Shown one piece after another: positions 61,301 to 64,000 of a DNA stretch of 64,000 bases. The notes beneath the pieces were generated by a model that saw nothing but the letters and a program-made list of their open reading frames with translations, did not search any database and had not been told where the DNA came from. Within the stretch, counting starts at the first letter, position 1; each line of letters starts with the position of its first letter. Source of the stretch: Symbiodinium natans. Lineage: Eukaryota > Sar > Dinophyceae > Suessiales > Symbiodiniaceae. Location of the stretch: contig CAJNDS010002091.1 of NCBI GenBank assembly GCA_905221605.1, positions 486,001 to 550,000 on the forward strand. Reading direction: 5' to 3'. The position numbers and the translations under genes were made by a program.

Positions 61301-63749
61301 CCTAAACCCTAAACCTACTAAGGCCCCAAACTCCCGAACCAATGGTTGGAGCCGAAGCGCAGGGCCAGCGCATCCAACCACCGTCCAGTCGCCTGGCGTT
61401 GCTGAGGGTCTGTTGGTTAGGGTTTAGGGTTTAGGGTTTAGGGTTTAGGGTTTAGGGTTCAGGGTTCAGGGTTCAGGGTTCAGGGTTTAGGGTTTAGGGT
61501 TTAGGGCTTTGGGGTTTAGGGTTTAGGATTTGGGGTTTAGCCGTAAGGGTCAATTAAAGTACCTCCTTTATAGGGACTTTGGGGCCCAAGTGAATAATAA
61601 TGAGGGTAGGTTTGTAGGGCTTGTTGGGTTTAGTCGCTGCAAGACATAAGGTCTAGGTTTAGGACATTTTTGGCTTAGGATTTTTGGGAGTCGTAAGGTT
61701 TAGGGTCTCAGGATTTGTAGGGCCATCTGGCTTGTAAGGCTTTTGGGAGTGTGTTTCGGTTGAGGGGGTTTAGGCTTTAGGATATAGGACGTTTATGCGA
61801 TTCAGGACTGTCAGGGGTTGAGGGTGTTTTAGTGATGGGGTGAATCTGAAGCCTGGGCGTAGTGCGTATTGAGGGTTTGTGAGTGCGTGTGTTTGTGAGC
61901 GGGTTTGGTGAGGGATCGGGTGTTTGTACTGTCTGGGAGTAAGGTTGTGAAAGGCCCCTGCGGCTTGGATCCTGAACCGGAAGGGTTAATGGTTTACGCT
62001 GTCCTTAAACCCTAGACCCTAAACCCGACATCCTGAACTCTAAATCTTAAATCCCCTGCTCCCTACAAAGTCGGATACCGGGGCTCTCTGGTTAGATTGC
62101 CCAATGAATTCAGGGCGAAAGCAGCCCCAAAACCCGAAGCCCCAAAATCACAACCCTAAACTCTAAACCCTAAACCCTAAACCCTAAACCCTAAACCCTA
62201 AACCCTAAACCCTAAACCCCAAACCCCAAACCCCAAACCAAACAATCCTCAAACAAAAAGGCTGCAAAAGGCCTCCGCAACCGACAGAGCTGCGTTGGCG
62301 GAGACGAAGTCGGCCTTCAGCCCATGCTCTGGGAGGCGCCTTGGTTTTTTATTTTTTTAAGGGGCTTGGTTTAGGGGTTTAGGGGTTTAGGGGTTTAGGG
62401 GGTTTAGGGGTTTAGGGGTTCAGGGGTTCAGGGGTTTAGGGAGGTGCCTGAGTTTTTTTTTCGGGGCTTGGTTTAGGGGTTTAAGGGTTTAGGGAGGTGC
62501 CTGAGATTTTTTTGTTTTAGGGGCTTGGCTTAGGGGTTCAGGGTTCAGGGTTTGGGGGTTTAGGGGTTTAGGGGTTTAGGGGTTTAGGGGTTCAGGGGTT
62601 CAGGGGTTTAGGGTTTGGGGTTTAGGGAGGTGCCTTAGTGGTGCTTTCTGTTGCTTTGTTCAAGGGTTTGGGGTTTAGGGGTTTGTGTGCTTTATTGTGT
62701 TTTATTGATTTATTGTTTAAGGGGCTTGGGGTCTAGGTGTATGGGGTTTAGGGGTTGAGGGCTTGTTGGGGGTTTAGTTTGTGTGTGTGTGTGCTGTATT
62801 TTGCTATTTTTTGTTTTAGGGGTTTAGGGGTTGAGGGGTTGAGGGTTTAGGGTTTGGGGGTTTAACATTCAGGTTTGGGTGGTTGGAGGGTTTTGAGAAA
62901 TGGGATTTAGGGTTTTGGGTAGAAAGCTGTAGGGTTTCAGAATCTCCCTTAGGGCTTAGGGCTTAGGGCCCTTGACCCAGAAACTCGCGCCCCCTATCCC
63001 CCCTCCCTATCCCACACTGTGCCGGCGGAGCTTAGGGTTTAGGTTTCAAGGCCTAAACCCTAAACCTTAGACCCTAGACCCTAAACCCTAATTAGCCCTA
63101 GACCCTAAACCCTTCGGGTTTGGGGTTGAGGGTCCCTGGGCCCATCCGCAGAGAAGGCGCAAGCACGATGCATCCTTCACTCAACCCGATCCTCCTGGGA
63201 CTCCAAACCCTAAACCCTAAACCAAATCCTATACCCAAACCCTATACCCTAAACCCTCAAACCCTAAACTCCCCTAAACCCCAAACCCTACGCCGTCTTA
63301 GGTTCACAGATCCTCAATCCTCGGCACCTACGTGATCTCCAGTTCCCAGCGGCCACAAAATCCACAGAGCCGGCTGCCACCGCCGGCCCTTCTCGCACGC
63401 GCTGATCACCGCGTTGGCAGTGGCCAACTGGATGGTAAGCCTTGTGGACAAACAGCTCTTGGTAGGGAAATCGGGTGCCACACACACACACATATATATA
63501 TATATAATTGTAGATGTATATCCATAAATAGCGTTAATTATTCAGGGACATATATATATATATATATATATAGACATGCATGTATACATATATGTATATA
63601 TGTATATATGTATATATATATATATGTATATTTGCATAAATGTATATATGTATATTTGTGTATATGTACATATGCATATAAGGGCACCTACTTCCGAAGG
63701 GTCGATTGCGTAAAGCGTCCATTGCCCTAGGAGATAGCGGCTTCGACAT
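55186..63749 (-). CDS. Locus H: second PPR-repeat gene, multi-exon
   Basis: It starts MSKPLSPRAMDALRNRPFGS at 63749, which joins in phase to a PPR exon (LTIQLATANAVISACEKGRR, 63332-63440). Exon 62273-62339 (EHGLKADFVSANAALSVAE) joins in phase to 61340-61392 (ATGRWLDALALRFGSNH), together one complete PPR repeat. More PPR-like pieces occur at 60.7, 59.9, 59.1, 58.2 and 57.0 kb. By family it should bind organelle RNA. Downstream exons to about 55.2 kb have weaker PPR character; the 342-bp frame ending at 59422 could be a terminal exon, in which case the exons below it form another gene. Confidence 0.6.
55483..55590. mobile_element. diverged family-B element
   Basis: CTTCTGAAGGTTCATGAGAC start and GTTATAAGTAGGAGTC arm; right end decayed. 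Confidence 0.6.
55852..55887 (-). CDS. possible exon, locus H
   Basis: Acceptor CGAGAG|T; reads YHSGVTAWQRT; donor C|GTAACTG. The frame stays open beyond. Confidence 0.4.
55906..55963. repeat. (TTTAGGG)n tract
   Basis: About eight units with TTTGGGG variants. Confidence 0.9.
56126..56163 (-). CDS. possible exon, locus H
   Basis: Acceptor GGCAG|CT; reads SCTTVELTLKW; donor AGG|GTTGCC. Confidence 0.4.
56947..57002 (-). CDS. PPR-like exon, locus H
   Basis: Acceptor CTCAG|GT; reads RMPSNVTFRALSVPCDPW, PPR-like NVTF-AL; donor TGG|GCGTGG (GC). Confidence 0.6.
57023..57137. repeat. (TTTAGGG)n tract
   Basis: About 16 units with a few CTTAGGG/TTTGGGG variants, high side of exon 56947-57002. Confidence 0.95.
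57195..57350. mobile_element. family-A element interrupted by a TTTAGGG tract
   Basis: Same sequence as 17521-17609, but eight TTTAGGG units stand inside. TTTATAAGGG is present on both sides of the tract and only once in the empty copy, as in a target-site duplication. Confidence 0.9.
57390..57440 (-). CDS. exon, locus H
   Basis: Acceptor CTTCAG|G; 17 codons, GGEPDVQVGQSCTSVRE; donor GAG|GATGCC (GA). Phase 0 at both ends. Confidence 0.6.
57570..57622 (-). CDS. exon, locus H
   Basis: Acceptor TTGAG|G; reads VAQRHAAWVVESRATCQ; donor GTG|GTGTCG. Confidence 0.6.
57808..57905. mobile_element. family-D inverted-repeat element
   Basis: CATGTACCTCATTCTTACAT and GGTACATGGACCCTGAGGGG arms. Confidence 0.8.
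58065..58126 (-). CDS. exon, locus H
   Basis: Acceptor TTTAG|GGC comes straight from a telomere-like unit; 20 codons, GYPQDLDSCIAVQYWSFGCR; donor GCG|GTTTAG. CCCTAAA on both sides. Confidence 0.7.
58221..58264 (-). CDS. exon, locus H
   Basis: Acceptor GCCAG|G; reads VRQTASLISQMQLV; donor CG|GTAAGC, canonical. Confidence 0.6.
59086..59122 (-). CDS. PPR-like exon, locus H
   Basis: Acceptor CCGAG|G; reads YSAAVAAGPATR, like PPR YSAAISACG; donor AGG|GTTGAG. The plus strand is also open (MLSTLVAGPAATAALYLG), so strand rests on context. Confidence 0.45.
59422..59763 (-). CDS. long exon or terminal exon, locus H
   Basis: Acceptor CCCTAAG|C at the tract edge; 113 codons to TAG, including VKVTIESIAEVHPGCPHGKA and SWQDELLPPPLVQKPRSQNA. 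Phase with the exon above is not matched as drawn. Confidence 0.55.
   Translation of the reverse strand, partial: PSSLGVKVTIESIAEVHPGCPHGKACSIADWRHMQSRALLHVSSTGGIHRITERSCRRSLRRPIWTRSESDTGSANAISWQDELLPPPLVQKPRSQNAAWLGQGSLLRMRLSK
59878..59932 (-). CDS. exon, locus H
   Basis: Acceptor TCGAG|T; reads FGVDGWASLLQHIPTPYA, PPR-like GWASLL; donor GCAG|GCTTCG (GC). An alternative acceptor lies seven bases upstream. Confidence 0.65.
60641..60692 (-). CDS. PPR-like exon, locus H
   Basis: Acceptor CCGAG|G; in the phase set by exon 61340-61392 it reads LSSFRGSEVEATALTHW; donor TGG|GCTGAG (GC). Confidence 0.6.
60710..61030. repeat. GGGGCTTTAGG minisatellite
   Basis: Irregular GGGCTTTAGG/TTTCGGGG units, probably derived from the telomere-like unit. 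Confidence 0.8.
61068..61250. mobile_element. family-A element with a partial duplicate
   Basis: GACCCAGGAGTAACCTAGGA start; the right half (GGGAACCCCAGCCCTAA... AAGGGCCTATTTCG) occurs twice in tandem. Confidence 0.75.
61340..61392 (-). CDS. PPR exon, locus H
   Basis: Acceptor GCCAG|G; reads ATGRWLDALALRFGSNH, the second PPR helix; donor TTG|GTTCGG. In phase with 62273-62339. Confidence 0.75.
61420..61530. repeat. (TTTAGGG)n tract with TTCAGGG block
   Basis: About 15 units; a run of TTCAGGG variants in the middle shows local copying. Confidence 0.9.
61549..61608. mobile_element. family-D fragment
   Basis: AAAGTACCTCC and GGGACTTTGGGGCCCAAG survive; ends lost. Confidence 0.65.
62156..62240. 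repeat. (CCCTAAA)n tract
   Basis: About 12 units ending in CCCCAAA variants, low side of exon 62273-62339. Confidence 0.95.
62273..62339 (-). CDS. PPR exon, locus H
   Basis: Acceptor CCAAG|G; 22 codons, RLPEHGLKADFVSANAALSV then AE; donor GGAG|GCC (GC). Classic PPR. Confidence 0.8.
62360..62870. repeat. GGGGTTTA / GGGGTTCA minisatellite
   Basis: An 8-base cousin of the telomere-like unit, in several blocks separated by GGTGCCT and T-rich stretches. Confidence 0.85.
63135..63174 (-). CDS. possible exon, locus H
   Basis: Acceptor TGAAG|G; reads DASCLRLLCGWAQ; donor AGG|GACCCT (GA). Confidence 0.45.
63332..63440 (-). CDS. PPR exon, locus H
   Basis: Acceptor ACAAG|G; 36 codons, LTIQLATANAVISACEKGRR then WQPALWILWPLGTGDH; donor CAC|GTAGGT. 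NAVISACEKGRRWQPAL is a model PPR helix pair. Confidence 0.9.
63485..63680. repeat. (TA)n/(CA)n microsatellites in the first intron of locus H
   Basis: ACACAC, TATATA and TATACATA runs. Open frames rich in YIYIY are artefacts. Confidence 0.95.
63688..63749 (-). CDS. putative first exon, locus H
   Basis: The ATG at 63749 reads MSKPLSPRAMDALRNRPFGS; donor GTAG|GTGCC leaves AG, which with the next exon's G gives Arg. Phase agreement supports the join. Confidence 0.6.
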
Positions 63750-63977
63750 CTGCTCAGGGCTTCACTGGGTTTAGGGTTTACGGTTTCGTGTTCTTTGCAG
63801 TATCTGAACTCCGCAAACCACACCAACATCATACCCACACCAAAATTGCATACATGCCTATGCATATACATATACACATGTACATATCCTTAAACGTGTA
63901 TGTACATGTTTGCGTACGTGTCTCTGTACATGCACATGTATATGAATGTTCTTATCTGTATATCAGTACAGGCATGT

Positions 63978-63998
63978 CTCTCTCTCTCTCTCTCTCTA
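63978..63998. repeat. (CT)n microsatellite
   Basis: CTCTCT run at the window end. Confidence 0.95.
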
Positions 63999-64000
63999 TA

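Noticed and set aside
1-64000. Window as a chromosome end (subtelomere)
   Set aside because: Tracts occur in both orientations throughout, are short, flank exons and sit inside other elements; none forms a terminal array at either window edge.
1-64000. Dinoflagellate spliced-leader relics, tRNA, rRNA, snRNA
   Set aside because: I looked for CCGTAGCCATTTTGGCTCAAG-like sequence and RNA gene motifs while reading and saw none, but a computed search would be needed to exclude them.

Overview
The window looks like nuclear DNA of a dinoflagellate or a close alveolate relative. Four things point that way. TTTAGGG/CCCTAAA, the telomere unit of dinoflagellates and plants, is scattered through the whole interior. 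Inferred splice acceptors are mostly AG|G. Donors are a mixture of GT, GC and GA. Every gene I can support lies head to tail on one strand (minus), and two genes encode pentatricopeptide (PPR) repeats, a very large family in dinoflagellates. No bacterial or viral features, rRNA, tRNA or CRISPR were recognised.

Long reading frames explain only two genes: an Ala-rich secreted or membrane protein (19.5-20.9 kb) and a P-loop GTPase (51.0-52.1 kb). The rest of the coding content is cut into exons of about 35-160 bp. They show as GC-rich islands of unique sequence between telomere-like tracts, with open frames that begin after AG and end at GT, GC or GA. Read on the minus strand from high to low coordinate, the layout is: PPR gene H (63.75 to about 55.2 kb); gene G (54.78-52.8 kb); GTPase gene F (52.10-50.98 kb); PPR gene E (50.73 to about 39.5 kb); gene D, with a C-terminal membrane helix and coiled coil (39.03-29.08 kb); an S1/P1-nuclease-like gene C (28.3 to about 21.2 kb); gene B (20.91-19.51 kb); and one or more unidentified genes A (18.94-1.02 kb). 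Exon edges were set by eye. Several runs of neighbouring exons agree in codon phase, the strongest support short of transcripts. Locus borders are less certain than individual exons.

The most unusual feature is how the telomere-like tracts relate to the exons. In more than twenty cases the exon has CCCTAAA repeats on its low-coordinate side and TTTAGGG repeats on its high-coordinate side. In the sense direction each such intron starts with (G)TTTAGGG repeats and ends with CCCTAAA repeats, so its two ends are complementary. In several places the repeat itself supplies the GT donor or the AG acceptor. Elsewhere the same tracts have inserted into other repeats with short flanking duplications, so they behave as mobile insertions. 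At least nine families of short inverted-repeat elements (named A-I here) fill the introns; one family-B copy is exactly one intron, as expected of an introner.
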